Below, piece after piece: positions 51,046 through 61,567 of a stretch of 64,000 nucleotides of DNA. The stretch is from a virus. The stretch covers positions 1-64,000 of the IMG/VR virus record IMGVR_UViG_3300010883_026915; one strand, given 5' to 3'. Numbering within the stretch: position 1 is the stretch's first letter; each line of letters opens with the position of its first letter. The position numbers and the translations under genes were made by a program. The notes under the pieces were generated by a model that worked only from the letters and a program-made list of their open reading frames with translations, had not been told where the DNA came from and searched no databases.

Positions 51046-52290
51046 GTGTCAGGAATTCTAGATTCAAAGAAGAGAGTTATAGATGCAGTTGTAACTCAAG
51101 AGGGTAAGCGGCAAATATCACTAGGTGGTTTACGAGCTGTATATGCAACTGTTTCTGATAAATGTAGCTATTATGAGAAAGATATTGTAAGCGGATCCGC
51201 AGATGCAACAAAAAGAATATATTTTGAATCACCTATAGAAAATATAAATGATTCAATAACAATGGAAACAGATGACTCTGGTAAACTTCTTGGGTATCCT
51301 GTTAGAGGTGAAGCTTTTTATAATATCGACGGCGCTGTAGAGGGATTGTCCTCTATTAGTGGAACACTAGTGTTAGCTACAAATGATACAGCAACTGGCT
51401 TTGCATCTCTTGCAACTGGAATTATAACTCAATCTCTTGATAGGTTTAGAAATCTAATGTCACTAGGCACAAGAGATTCAAATGAACCTGATAACTTAGC
51501 TACAAGGCTAAATAGAGATAACTATACGTTTACACTAACAAACAATTCACCGTTTTTTCAAGGAAAGCTAAAAGCAATAACAGATGTAGACTTTCTTGAA
51601 CCACTATTTTTTGATGAGAGATTGAGCAATGTTATAAATTTTAAATTTTTACCGCCTATAATAAAAGACTTAACAAAAAAAGAAAAGAAAGATCTAGACG
51701 TAAGAGGTAAAATTCCAAATAGGAAGAAATTTGGAAACTATACTAAGGTTAGCAGACCGTGGAAACTAACATACCAGGATATAATTAGACACTTAAATAC
51801 ACCGACAACAAATGATGTAATACCTACAGGGGGAGTTCCAACTGTAATTACCCTTGAGACGCCTACCGGGTACACCATCGAGCCAGCGGAATTATTAGAA
51901 GAACCTACTGGAAGCCCAGATGCCGACGCAGACGCAGATTTCGATGCCGAAGATGATGAACCTAGTGAGCCATCACTTCCCTATGAGGCTCCTCCAAGCG
52001 AGTCTTATGATGGGTCTACTGTTCTTATAACTATGGATCAACCGTCTAGAGAAAGAGTGCCAGTTATCTTTAAGTCAACATCAAATACAAATAATTTAGT
52101 TATGCAACTTTTTGAACTTAACGAAACAGAAAATAAACTTAAAAAGCTAGACGTAATTGATTTCGGAATTGTTGAAGTCCCTAGTGATAAAAGACACCCT
52201 ACAAAGCAGATATTCTTTGCAGGGAAAATATTTATAAATTCAATAAATTTACCATGTTACGTTAATTTATTTACAATTATTATGGATTAA
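51046..52290 (+). CDS. Virion protein with IDAVVTxxG N-terminal module and acidic linker
   Basis: A 414-residue protein with a GTG start and AAGGAAA upstream. The N-terminus (MSGILDSKKRVIDAVVTQEG, then KRQISLGGLRAVYATVSD) is clearly related to the start of the protein at 61568 (MGFLDHSTNNVIIDAVLTDQ, then GRKLLAGGLG). Residues about 278-325 form an acidic/proline-rich linker (DADADADFDAEDDEPSEPS). A beta-rich C-terminal domain follows (STVLITMDQPSRERVPVIF, FAGKIFINSINLPCYVNLF). The protein likely belongs to the tail or neck; I cannot assign a defined function. Confidence 0.72.
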   Translation: MSGILDSKKRVIDAVVTQEGKRQISLGGLRAVYATVSDKCSYYEKDIVSGSADATKRIYFESPIENINDSITMETDDSGKLLGYPVRGEAFYNIDGAVEGLSSISGTLVLATNDTATGFASLATGIITQSLDRFRNLMSLGTRDSNEPDNLATRLNRDNYTFTLTNNSPFFQGKLKAITDVDFLEPLFFDERLSNVINFKFLPPIIKDLTKKEKKDLDVRGKIPNRKKFGNYTKVSRPWKLTYQDIIRHLNTPTTNDVIPTGGVPTVITLETPTGYTIEPAELLEEPTGSPDADADADFDAEDDEPSEPSLPYEAPPSESYDGSTVLITMDQPSRERVPVIFKSTSNTNNLVMQLFELNETENKLKKLDVIDFGIVEVPSDKRHPTKQIFFAGKIFINSINLPCYVNLFTIIMD

Positions 52291-52291
52291 A

Positions 52292-55126
52292 ATGATAATA
52301 AGAAAGAAATCAATAAAAGTTCTAAGTAATTCTAAAAGTATATCATCACTTATAGAAAACATAACAGAAAGACAAATTACTAAATCATCCAAATCTAGAT
52401 CTATTAATGGGCAGGCAGTAAATAGCAATACTAAAAAAACAAAAAAAACTAGAGATTTCCATTACTGCATTTTCTTTAATATAGATACAAGGCTTGCAAT
52501 ATCTACAAGTCTTTCAAAAGTAAATTTTAAAATTTTTAAAAACAAGCAAGAATCTGGATTTAAATATTTATCAAATATGCCAAAGAATAATGGGCTAGGA
52601 GTAATTGCAGCAATTTTGGGATCGAAGACTGACAGGAAGAGAAAACTATATGAAATCAACAATCTATCAGTTCTAAATGGTGAAATAGATATAACTTCAA
52701 TAATATTTGAAAAAAGAATAAATTTTAATAAAAGTCAAGACAAGATTTCAAACAAATCTGCACTTGGAGTTTCAAGATACTCAAAAATTGTCAATGTTGG
52801 TAGGCAAAAAAAATTAAAAAAAGATTCAAGATTATATCAGATACACTCACCAACCTCAGATTCTAACCTTATTGAGAATTCTACGTTTGGCTCACTCTAT
52901 CTAAGCTCTTTGGAACTTGGAAAAGATTCTGCATCAATGCTGTCTCCAGTTGTAAATACAACTGGTAAAAATTTTGGGTCACTTATAAAGACAATGAATC
53001 ATAGCAATAACTTCGAATCTGATAAAGTTAAAAATTCTATAAGGGGCATTGTTGAAAACATTCAAAACATTCAAAATACAGATTTAAATAAAATAGCCAA
53101 TAATTCAGAAAATGTTTCAATTATGGCTAAATCTGCAGATAATAAGATTAGTTGTGCTTATAAGCTTATAATTCCAGAAGAGCTTATAGGTAGTAGCACA
53201 GATTCATTTATATTCGAGCTTTCTGTAAGAGATAGTATAACAGGTTTGACTATTCAAAAAATAAATATTCCTATTTTGCATAAAGAAAATATTTCAAACT
53301 ATTATATTCCAGATGAAATTCCAAGAATAAGATTAAACAAGGAGTCAAGAAATAGTAGGACATTTGAATCTTTTTTAAATATTTCTGATACAGATATTGA
53401 TAAAATATCATCAGTTAATCTATCAATAAGAAAAATATCTAGAGATCAGAGATTGGGTGATTCATCTTTTACAAAACCTTTTAAGATTGAACAGCCAGAC
53501 TATATAAAATATCAAAATCAAAAAGGGTATAAAAATGATAATGGATCTTTTAAAATGAATGGATTTTTGCAAAGTTCTGAAAGTACAATGGTCATTGTTA
53601 GGGCTAGTCCTGTAACTAGACTTGGTGAAAATATTTCAAACTTTGATAGTGCAGCTATAGTTGGAAGTCAGTTTGATCTTGGGTATGGTTCATACGATGC
53701 TGTTGTAACATCTGGAGGTATACATATAGATTATATGTGTAATTCTCACTCACTTTCAGGAACCACTATTTTAAAAAGACAAATAGGTAATGAATACGCA
53801 GAGCTTGGCAAATATCCGTCTTCTATATGTAATAATAGTGATATTTATAATAAAGCCTCTCCTAATCATAATGATTTTATTGCGCGTTACGATGATGGTA
53901 ATTCACTTGGTCTCGGAGCATCTTCTATAGTTGATCCTTTTACACAAGAGGGTAAAATTGTAGAATATAGAATGCTACTTCACTTAAAAAACGGCGGCAG
54001 TAGACTACTTGGAAAAACTGTAACAGTTCTTGATAAGAGACCTATGAATTATTTAAAAGTTAAAGCTACTGATAGAGAAGTTTTCGCAATGCTAAATAAA
54101 AATAGCCCTAGTGACACACATGTTGAGGCTAAGAGTAATTCAGTAAGTATTGGAGTAAAGTTTAAAATAGATTTCGATATGGTAAAGACATCTACTGATA
54201 TGATACTTGACACACTTAGATCTATTGGCAATGAAGAAATATTTTCAAAAGATGTTAATAATATCAAGTCAGCTCTTAGCGACATGGTATTGTTTGGTGT
54301 AACAAGAGTAAACTTGTCTAACACTACGTCAGATTTTCTTGGATACTATAGCCAGGGTGAATTTTTAGATGATGGATCAATTGTATCCGGAGTATTATAT
54401 AGGTACTATATAAGAGCATATCTTATTAATCCTGAGCTAGTATCTAAAAGCAAGACTATTGCGCAGGCTTATAAAAAAGAAAAATCTCTAAAAATAAGCG
54501 AAATTATAATTCCGAGAAAGCTAAATGAAATACAAAACTCAGCAATGAATAGCAACGAGTCTTTAGCTTCAAATGACGAAATTTCACAAGGTATGTCTGC
54601 AAATAGTGCAAATATTATTAAGAATAGATTTCAAATGTTAAAAACATATAAAAACTTTTCTGAAAAAGGGTTACTTAAATCTACCCTAGATGATAATATT
54701 GCAAGTGATCAAGAATATGATATTTCTAAATTTTGTACTGGAGACTACCTCTCATTTGAAGTAGAAAAATCATCATCAAATTTTTCAATTACTTCAAAAA
54801 ACTCTTCATTTACAAGATCTTCATCAGGTATACCAGTATTAAGATTTTCAGTAAATACAATCGATGAATTTTCATCAATTTCAAAAATAGACTATTTTGT
54901 AATAACATGTAAACGACAGGATAATATATCAATTTGCGGAACTTGTCACAATGATATGTCAGGTAAGATTACATTTGTAGATTATATAAACAAAGATTAT
55001 ATAGGGACTGTTGAATACTCTGTAGCTATAGTTCTTGTAGACGGATCAATAAAGGCTGGAAATGTACTTGGAAAATTTATACTAAAAAATATGAAACCGG
55101 AAAAAATACTAATGAGTAGCTACTGA
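52292..55126 (+). CDS. Large virion protein, function unknown (944 residues)
   Basis: A 944-residue, lysine- and serine-rich protein with no recognised catalytic motif. The N-terminal 130 residues are basic (KSKSRSI, KKTKKTRDFHYC). The rest is beta-rich; two regions resemble immunoglobulin/fibronectin-like modules (YFVITCKRQDNIS, VEYSVAIVLVDGSIKAG near the C-terminus, and TGLTIQKINIPILHKENIS near 325). It lies one base after the preceding stop and one base before the next start. A tail or baseplate scaffold is likely from context. Confidence 0.65.
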   Translation: MIIRKKSIKVLSNSKSISSLIENITERQITKSSKSRSINGQAVNSNTKKTKKTRDFHYCIFFNIDTRLAISTSLSKVNFKIFKNKQESGFKYLSNMPKNNGLGVIAAILGSKTDRKRKLYEINNLSVLNGEIDITSIIFEKRINFNKSQDKISNKSALGVSRYSKIVNVGRQKKLKKDSRLYQIHSPTSDSNLIENSTFGSLYLSSLELGKDSASMLSPVVNTTGKNFGSLIKTMNHSNNFESDKVKNSIRGIVENIQNIQNTDLNKIANNSENVSIMAKSADNKISCAYKLIIPEELIGSSTDSFIFELSVRDSITGLTIQKINIPILHKENISNYYIPDEIPRIRLNKESRNSRTFESFLNISDTDIDKISSVNLSIRKISRDQRLGDSSFTKPFKIEQPDYIKYQNQKGYKNDNGSFKMNGFLQSSESTMVIVRASPVTRLGENISNFDSAAIVGSQFDLGYGSYDAVVTSGGIHIDYMCNSHSLSGTTILKRQIGNEYAELGKYPSSICNNSDIYNKASPNHNDFIARYDDGNSLGLGASSIVDPFTQEGKIVEYRMLLHLKNGGSRLLGKTVTVLDKRPMNYLKVKATDREVFAMLNKNSPSDTHVEAKSNSVSIGVKFKIDFDMVKTSTDMILDTLRSIGNEEIFSKDVNNIKSALSDMVLFGVTRVNLSNTTSDFLGYYSQGEFLDDGSIVSGVLYRYYIRAYLINPELVSKSKTIAQAYKKEKSLKISEIIIPRKLNEIQNSAMNSNESLASNDEISQGMSANSANIIKNRFQMLKTYKNFSEKGLLKSTLDDNIASDQEYDISKFCTGDYLSFEVEKSSSNFSITSKNSSFTRSSSGIPVLRFSVNTIDEFSSISKIDYFVITCKRQDNISICGTCHNDMSGKITFVDYINKDYIGTVEYSVAIVLVDGSIKAGNVLGKFILKNMKPEKILMSSY

Positions 55127-55127
55127 T

Positions 55128-58100
55128 ATGCCTAGAAAAACAACAGAAATACCAATTGAAGTTCATTCTTTGCCAGTTGTTGAAGAACCTGGAGCGATTA
55201 CTGAAATAAAACCTTCTTCATATTCCCTGGGATCTAGTATTGTGGTCAGCGGACCAACACTTCCGTGGTCGTCTCCTGAAGATATTGATACTCTACCTCC
55301 GGGGGATCCTGTTTTCACATCAGGCGGCGGTGGTAGCAGTTATGACATGGGAAGTCTTTCAATAGATTTTAATTATGATAGCTTCTATCTAAATCCATCT
55401 CTTGAAACCATGCTAAATAGAAGAGGATTTTCAACACAGCGTGCAGAAATTTTAGGAATGTTTAATTATAAGGCACCGCTTGAATCAGGCGATCCTGCAT
55501 ACGGCCCTGATGCTAATTATCTAATAACTCCATATGGTGAACTATTCGACTATCAGTGTCAACTAAAGCAATTACGATATAATGATGCAATGTATTTTTT
55601 AACTACTCTTTTAGGGTTTGATTTATCACCGCAAACTCTTGGTTATATTTTAACTCCTGGATCTAGCCCAGGGCTATTTGCTAATCAAGAAGATCAGGAG
55701 ATGTACTTACAAGAATATCAAAATGAAATGTCTCTTGCAAAAGATGTTCTTGATTATTTAAGAATTATATACAATGCTGTTACAGAATTTATAAATGCAC
55801 AGCAAATAATATATGATACACACAGAATATTTTATCCAAGCGAAGATCTTAGTGCAGGCTACAGCAGCGGCGAGCTTGGAGATAGTTATCTTAATGTCTC
55901 AAATAACTTACCATCTGTTAGTTTTGATTACAATGGTAGTCATCTGACTGGCAAACTTCCTAATATTTTTATATCTGCAGAATATCAAGGTATGAGAGAT
56001 TTTTTTGAAGATTTTGGACTTGGTTACTCATGGGCTAGACATGCATCTTGTACAACACAAGTTGCTCAAATAGCAAGAATTGCTCTTTCTTCTGTAGCAG
56101 TAGAGAATTTTAAAGTACCTGGTTCTTCTTGGACACCGATCGAGACAATGTCTGATAGATTTTCTGAAAACTGGTATTCTAATAAGATAGCGGGTATTGG
56201 GTGGTACCGCGATTCAACAAATTCAGCATACGAAAAAAATGCTTTTAATGTAAGGCGAGCTAAAAGTGACGGTACAAAGATTAATTTTTGGAATATGTGC
56301 TCTGACGGTGAAGTAAGGCCGCTAGACTCTGGAGACTCTAATCGGATGAGTGAGTTGTTGGACACTTTTTCCCGAGGTGAGGCTTCATCACCTGAAGATT
56401 CACAAAGATCAAATTTGTTATATGCATCAACAATCGACTATATACAGGGCATCTATATTAGCAGCCTAAGAGATGCTGGTCAGACACTTGGACAGTTTCC
56501 AGTAGCTTCATTGCACCAGAATAGTATTGTAAAGAGTCTTGTAAATAAGCACTTTGGAACTGAAGCAAGTAATTTTACAGGTACCCATGGACTATTAGAT
56601 AATCTACCTAGAAATCCAAATTGCTTAATTAGATCAATTGTTGGAAAAAATAGAGATCCAGCAATAAATGATAATAGAGATGCAATTGAAAACTATACAT
56701 CTTCAAACTATAATCTTGCAAAAACAGTAACATTATCAAGAAATGGAAGATCATATTATTGCGATGAAGTTACAACAGTAGAGGTAGACGAAGTTCAGGA
56801 AAGGCTAGTAGCTTTAATGGATAGTCTAAGAATGGGCGGAGAAACACTTGGAGATTTCGCACGACTCACATGTATAGAGGGTACAGCAAGTATAAATGTA
56901 ATTGATGGAGATTCATCCACAACACTTGATATAGAGGACATTTCGCAACCAGCATACGAGTCTGGTACTGACTCTGGTTTTATCCAGCCAAGCTCTATTA
57001 TGCACTTTATAGCGTTAGCTATTCAAAGAATAACCAGTGCCCATCTCGATCATAATGAGGCTGATCTCGGCGCTGACACATCATCTAATGTCGCAGTCAC
57101 AACCCTATCTGGTTTCACTCCAATGCTTATTACAACATTGGCAATGGAAAGTAAGAAAATCAAAGCAAGCCTTCTCGGACTTTTAATTGCAAGGTGGAAT
57201 TGGTATTATAAAGTTGGCGGCGAAGCTGGCGATCGTGATGAAGACTTGAAAAATTTGCAAGATGTCGCAAGGACACTTATGAACCAGGTCGTACATGCTG
57301 TCTATAATGATTTTTATGATCATATAGCATGGACCGTTTCCGATGACCCAGACATGGCCGGTGAAGAGAGAGTCAGTGCCTTTGACTCAGGTCGTGTTCG
57401 TCACCCAATGTGTAAATGGGGATATGCAACATCAGCTGATGATAAGAAGATAACGCAGACGAATTTTAAATACAAGCTAAATTCAGGCTGGTCAGTATAT
57501 CCAAGAGGATCTATTGGTGTGGTAGTGACCCTCGAATCCAGTGAGAGCACCGACTGGTCCAAAGCGGCGTTTAAAGATTACATCGATTTTTCTAAGTTTG
57601 GTCCACAGATTGAGTATGCACTATTTGGTAATCAGGAAGACGGAAGGTGTACAGTTCTTGAGTCTAAAAGCTGGGGCGACGATATTGATCACCTATTTTT
57701 TGATGCACCACTTATTGCTGTTAGGGATTTTGAGACGATGGTATGTGATGCAGCAGGTGTTAGTAGGGATACTGAATATACATCTAGAAATCATTCATCT
57801 CAATCAAGGATAATTGCTGCATTTAATTCTTGTTGCAACATATGGCATAATGGATTGAGAATGGGATTTGCTTCTAGCACAACTTCAGGCAGTAGCCACG
57901 TAATCGACACCGAAGTCCTAACAGCTGGTGGTCCCGCTCCAGAGACAGGGCTTTCAGGCCACTTCAAAAAAGTCTGGCTAGCATATAATGAAAGGGCACT
58001 TTTTAGCATGTACAATGCATGTCAAAATTTTACAAAACATTTTCCACCATGTTATGGAGCAAGCTACTCAGACTTTCAAGTTACTGATATTAAAAATGAT

Positions 58101-59510
58101 CCCTGGGATGTAGATGGAGAATATATTCTTGATAGAGAAGAGTTTCAAGCAGACGATTCCAGAGAGTTCTCTCCACCGTCTGTAAGAGGATATGACTATG
58201 ATATACGTAAAATTTATTCTGCAATCAGTGATGATTACTGTGCAATGGTGATGAAGGAAAGAACATCACATAGTCTTATGCTATTTACTGCAAAGTTATT
58301 TGATAGGCTAAGTGCAGCAGCAGGAAATCTTTATGATACAATTGTTGGAACATCAATCGAGCAGGATACATATCAATCTGCTCTAGAAAATATATTTGCA
58401 GATGAAAGGTTTCAAAGTTCAACAATGCTATCAATATCAAGAGACCAGCTTTGTACAAATTGGGCATTATACGATTCTCTTAGCGTTCCAAATAGAGAGT
58501 ATCCGTATGTCCCAGCAACAAAAATAGCAACAACTAATCAGTCAATAAATCTTGCCGGATTTGTGAAAGATGAACGGCTTCTAAATACATCTGATATGAG
58601 AAGAAGATATATTATGCCAATAGGTATTACAGCTGGTTTAATTGAAGCACTACGATATAGAATGATGGATGAGACTGGAGATCTTAGCTATAGATTTTCA
58701 AACTTGATAGAAGTATCTGTTTTTAAAAGAGATCTTCTTGATGAATCAAAGCTCTATTATCCAAAAAGGTTTCCATTTGATACTTCAAAATATATAATTA
58801 CAGGCAGACCAAATCCAACATCAGTGGGAGATGATCTAGACGGTGATTCACAAACAGCAAGTCCGCAAGACTATGCTCGCGTTAGAGAGAGTATGGTCTA
58901 TAGGACATATACTCCTGATGGCAATATAGAGACTTTGGTAGGAACTAGTTACCCAACACTATGGAAAACTGCGGATGAATCTATCAGTAGCGGCGATGTT
59001 GACAAAAACCACGCCATGGATCATCAGCTTAAAACACTTATGAAGTTAACAACGGGTTTTGATCTTTCTGAGGATGTATTTCCCTTTCTTGAGAATTTTG
59101 TATTTTTTGATGAGCCTGATGATAATAGACAGGATATATACGAGTCATTAGTAGACACAGCTCAGGTTTCATTTACAGATAATGATCTTGAAACAGCACT
59201 AAATTATGATAGACTTATAGGGGAAATAAAACGGTCAATAATTGTAAGCCCTAAGAAGTATAGAAATAGAATAGTATATCCAAAAGTATTTGCAAGAACA
59301 TTTTGTATTTTTATAGATCCTAATGAGTTTGAAGTTATGCCTGATAAGGAAGATGAAGACTCAGATGCAACTTTTACTGTCCTAGATGGCACGATATCTG
59401 ATGAATATACACAATATTATGTTACAATTAAGCTTCTTCCTGACTTTACTTCCCCAGGAGCGTACACAGAGTATTCGTATTCTGTATTCACCGCCACTGA
59501 GGCAGAATAA
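55128..59510 (+). CDS. Very large virion protein, function unknown (1460 residues)
   Basis: The largest gene in the window, 1460 residues. It starts with a Pro/Ser/Gly-rich segment (LPWSSPEDIDTLPPGDPVF, GGGGSSYDMGSLSIDF). The body is mixed alpha/beta with many Tyr, Trp and Asp residues, and helices such as AMYFLTTLLGFDLSPQTLGY. I see no protease, lysozyme or lectin signature. Several short sections (near 57020-57110, 57340-57400 and 57890-57980) use noticeably more G/C-rich codons than the rest. It ends in a TAATG overlap with the next gene. A baseplate-attached or tail-length structural role is likely. Confidence 0.68.
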   Translation: MPRKTTEIPIEVHSLPVVEEPGAITEIKPSSYSLGSSIVVSGPTLPWSSPEDIDTLPPGDPVFTSGGGGSSYDMGSLSIDFNYDSFYLNPSLETMLNRRGFSTQRAEILGMFNYKAPLESGDPAYGPDANYLITPYGELFDYQCQLKQLRYNDAMYFLTTLLGFDLSPQTLGYILTPGSSPGLFANQEDQEMYLQEYQNEMSLAKDVLDYLRIIYNAVTEFINAQQIIYDTHRIFYPSEDLSAGYSSGELGDSYLNVSNNLPSVSFDYNGSHLTGKLPNIFISAEYQGMRDFFEDFGLGYSWARHASCTTQVAQIARIALSSVAVENFKVPGSSWTPIETMSDRFSENWYSNKIAGIGWYRDSTNSAYEKNAFNVRRAKSDGTKINFWNMCSDGEVRPLDSGDSNRMSELLDTFSRGEASSPEDSQRSNLLYASTIDYIQGIYISSLRDAGQTLGQFPVASLHQNSIVKSLVNKHFGTEASNFTGTHGLLDNLPRNPNCLIRSIVGKNRDPAINDNRDAIENYTSSNYNLAKTVTLSRNGRSYYCDEVTTVEVDEVQERLVALMDSLRMGGETLGDFARLTCIEGTASINVIDGDSSTTLDIEDISQPAYESGTDSGFIQPSSIMHFIALAIQRITSAHLDHNEADLGADTSSNVAVTTLSGFTPMLITTLAMESKKIKASLLGLLIARWNWYYKVGGEAGDRDEDLKNLQDVARTLMNQVVHAVYNDFYDHIAWTVSDDPDMAGEERVSAFDSGRVRHPMCKWGYATSADDKKITQTNFKYKLNSGWSVYPRGSIGVVVTLESSESTDWSKAAFKDYIDFSKFGPQIEYALFGNQEDGRCTVLESKSWGDDIDHLFFDAPLIAVRDFETMVCDAAGVSRDTEYTSRNHSSQSRIIAAFNSCCNIWHNGLRMGFASSTTSGSSHVIDTEVLTAGGPAPETGLSGHFKKVWLAYNERALFSMYNACQNFTKHFPPCYGASYSDFQVTDIKNDPWDVDGEYILDREEFQADDSREFSPPSVRGYDYDIRKIYSAISDDYCAMVMKERTSHSLMLFTAKLFDRLSAAAGNLYDTIVGTSIEQDTYQSALENIFADERFQSSTMLSISRDQLCTNWALYDSLSVPNREYPYVPATKIATTNQSINLAGFVKDERLLNTSDMRRRYIMPIGITAGLIEALRYRMMDETGDLSYRFSNLIEVSVFKRDLLDESKLYYPKRFPFDTSKYIITGRPNPTSVGDDLDGDSQTASPQDYARVRESMVYRTYTPDGNIETLVGTSYPTLWKTADESISSGDVDKNHAMDHQLKTLMKLTTGFDLSEDVFPFLENFVFFDEPDDNRQDIYESLVDTAQVSFTDNDLETALNYDRLIGEIKRSIIVSPKKYRNRIVYPKVFARTFCIFIDPNEFEVMPDKEDEDSDATFTVLDGTISDEYTQYYVTIKLLPDFTSPGAYTEYSYSVFTATEAE

Positions 59511-61495
59511 TGACAACAGCAGAAACATTTTATGAGCTATTGCAGGATGAGCTAGGCCTCACAGAGACAAATCAATACCCATCAGCACCTGTGACAACAG
59601 TTGATCTAAGAGAGCCCATAAGTGTATCATCAGATTTTTTTTATAATTACTATACACGAGATGAAAGAACAGCAGATCCTGATACAAGTGGTATAATTGA
59701 TATATCACCTGAATCTGAATCTCTTGAGATAGCAAAGAAGCGTCAAAAAGCGCCGAGATCAGCTATAATAAATATCAAAGTTCCAGCAAAGTTGCCCCCG
59801 GATAGTTCATATGTAGATGTTCAGGCAAGAAAGTTTATTATTGAAAATTATATAACTAGATTTCCAAAAAAGATAGTCTTTGAAGGTGCTGTTGCAAATA
59901 CAAGATTTTCTTCTATAATACTTCAAGATAATCAAATAGACGATACATTTTATAAGACTCTTAGTCAATCTGTTGCATTTAAAGAATCATACTCAAAAAC
60001 ATCAACAGCTAGTGAACTAGGAAATGTTCTTGATAGATACTTTACATCACCTATGGCATATGCTAGTGCGACGCCATCTACAATAAGAAAAGTTATGTCA
60101 AACTATCAGCCAGCAGGTGTTGCATATGCACCGACAGATGCTAGGCGAGAAGTTATAGCTGAAGCTCTTAGGGACGTAAGGTTTGTAGAATATAATTTTA
60201 CTATAAACAATGCAATTGCTCATAATGTAATACTAGGGGGTCTTGAAGATAGAGGAAATATTTATCAAGATGAACTAATAGGTGTTGAAGATGATGCAAA
60301 AGATGTTCAAAGATTTTTTCTTTCAACGATAAATCCGGCAATAATAGATGGATCAGAATTTGAGCTTGAACTAGCTGCTATGACAGTAGAGACGAAAGGA
60401 GATATTGAATCTGCTGGATTATCTGTTGACGAAAGCTCAGTTCCTATTGGGTTGTACATCGAGAAGCACGAAATTCAGACTATGGGAGACGGATCATTTA
60501 AAACTACAAGATGTGACCCAATAGTTATTAAAGACTATGGAAACTTTAATATTTTCGACAGTCGGATAAGATACGGAGCTACTTATATATACAGGGTTAG
60601 AATTATATACTGCACTGTTTATGAAGCTACTGCAATAGATCCAGAATCAATTACTGAATCAGAGATAGTATTTGCAACATCTATGGTTGCATCTCAAGGT
60701 ATAAAAACACAAGTTATGTGTGTAGAAAATATACCGCCTGATCCTCCTAGAAATTTAAGATTTAATTATGACTTTTTTGATAATAGTCTTGACATATTTT
60801 GGGAAGAACCGACAAATCCTCAGAGAGACGTTGTAAGATATCAAATATTTAAAAGAGGATCACTTGATGTTCCATTTACACTTGTAAGAGAGCTAGATTT
60901 TGACAAATCTACAAGTAAGGTTGTACCTCTAGAGAAAGCTCCAAAGAGTAAACTAACCAAAGTGTCAGGACCAAGAAAATTTCTTAAAGATAGAACGTTC
61001 AAGAGAGAAACACCAGAAATTTATGCACTTGCCTGTGTAGATGCAAGAGGTTTAACATCATTGTACTCAGAGCAAATATTAGTTTCTTTTGATAGATATA
61101 AAAATAAAATAGAGCGTGAAAGAATTTCACCTCCAAAAGCACCAAAGCCATACCCTAATCTATATTTGAATCGTGATTTGTTCGTAGATACAATGAGATC
61201 TTCAGATGCATCAAGAATGAGAATATATTTTGATCCAGAATATTTCGATGTTCAGCAAAGTACGATGTATGAAGCAACTATAACTACATATGACGAAAAG
61301 ACAGGCGCAGCCATACATTCTACAAAAGAATACACAGGGACATCATCTCTAGAGCTTATAAAAGCTAAATATAAGTTGCAGCTTATAAATGTAGATTTGC
61401 AAGATGCAAATATTTTTGATATAAATATTAACAACCTTACATTTGATATAACTGAGATTCCAGTAACTAGTGCAACAATTAAAACTGTATTTTAA
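59510..61495 (+). CDS. Virion protein with fibronectin type III-like domain
   Basis: A 661-residue protein overlapping the upstream stop (TAATG). Residues about 405-500 look like a fibronectin type III domain: PPDPPRNLRFNYDFFDNSLD, IFWEEPTNPQRDVVRYQIFK and the later YALACVDARGLTSLYSEQI. The N-terminal 300 residues are unassigned and include IINIKVPAKLPPDSSYVDVQ. Fn3 domains are common in phage tail proteins exposed to the host surface. It has no signal peptide. The next gene starts after a 72-bp gap with promoter-like sequence. Confidence 0.7.
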   Translation: MTTAETFYELLQDELGLTETNQYPSAPVTTVDLREPISVSSDFFYNYYTRDERTADPDTSGIIDISPESESLEIAKKRQKAPRSAIINIKVPAKLPPDSSYVDVQARKFIIENYITRFPKKIVFEGAVANTRFSSIILQDNQIDDTFYKTLSQSVAFKESYSKTSTASELGNVLDRYFTSPMAYASATPSTIRKVMSNYQPAGVAYAPTDARREVIAEALRDVRFVEYNFTINNAIAHNVILGGLEDRGNIYQDELIGVEDDAKDVQRFFLSTINPAIIDGSEFELELAAMTVETKGDIESAGLSVDESSVPIGLYIEKHEIQTMGDGSFKTTRCDPIVIKDYGNFNIFDSRIRYGATYIYRVRIIYCTVYEATAIDPESITESEIVFATSMVASQGIKTQVMCVENIPPDPPRNLRFNYDFFDNSLDIFWEEPTNPQRDVVRYQIFKRGSLDVPFTLVRELDFDKSTSKVVPLEKAPKSKLTKVSGPRKFLKDRTFKRETPEIYALACVDARGLTSLYSEQILVSFDRYKNKIERERISPPKAPKPYPNLYLNRDLFVDTMRSSDASRMRIYFDPEYFDVQQSTMYEATITTYDEKTGAAIHSTKEYTGTSSLELIKAKYKLQLINVDLQDANIFDININNLTFDITEIPVTSATIKTVF

Positions 61496-61543
61496 AATAT
61501 AACTAATCATATTTTATATTTACAGAAGCTTATAAGCGTAATA

Positions 61544-61549
61544 TATAAT
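61544..61549 (+). promoter_or_regulatory. TATAAT element before the 61568 gene
   Basis: An exact TATAAT lies 18 bases before the TTG start at 61568, and TTTACA at 61519-61524 is 19 bases upstream of it. Spacing is longer than the ideal 17. The AAGGAG Shine-Dalgarno sequence follows directly. Confidence 0.4.
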
Positions 61550-61567
61550 CAATAAGGAGTTTTTAAA

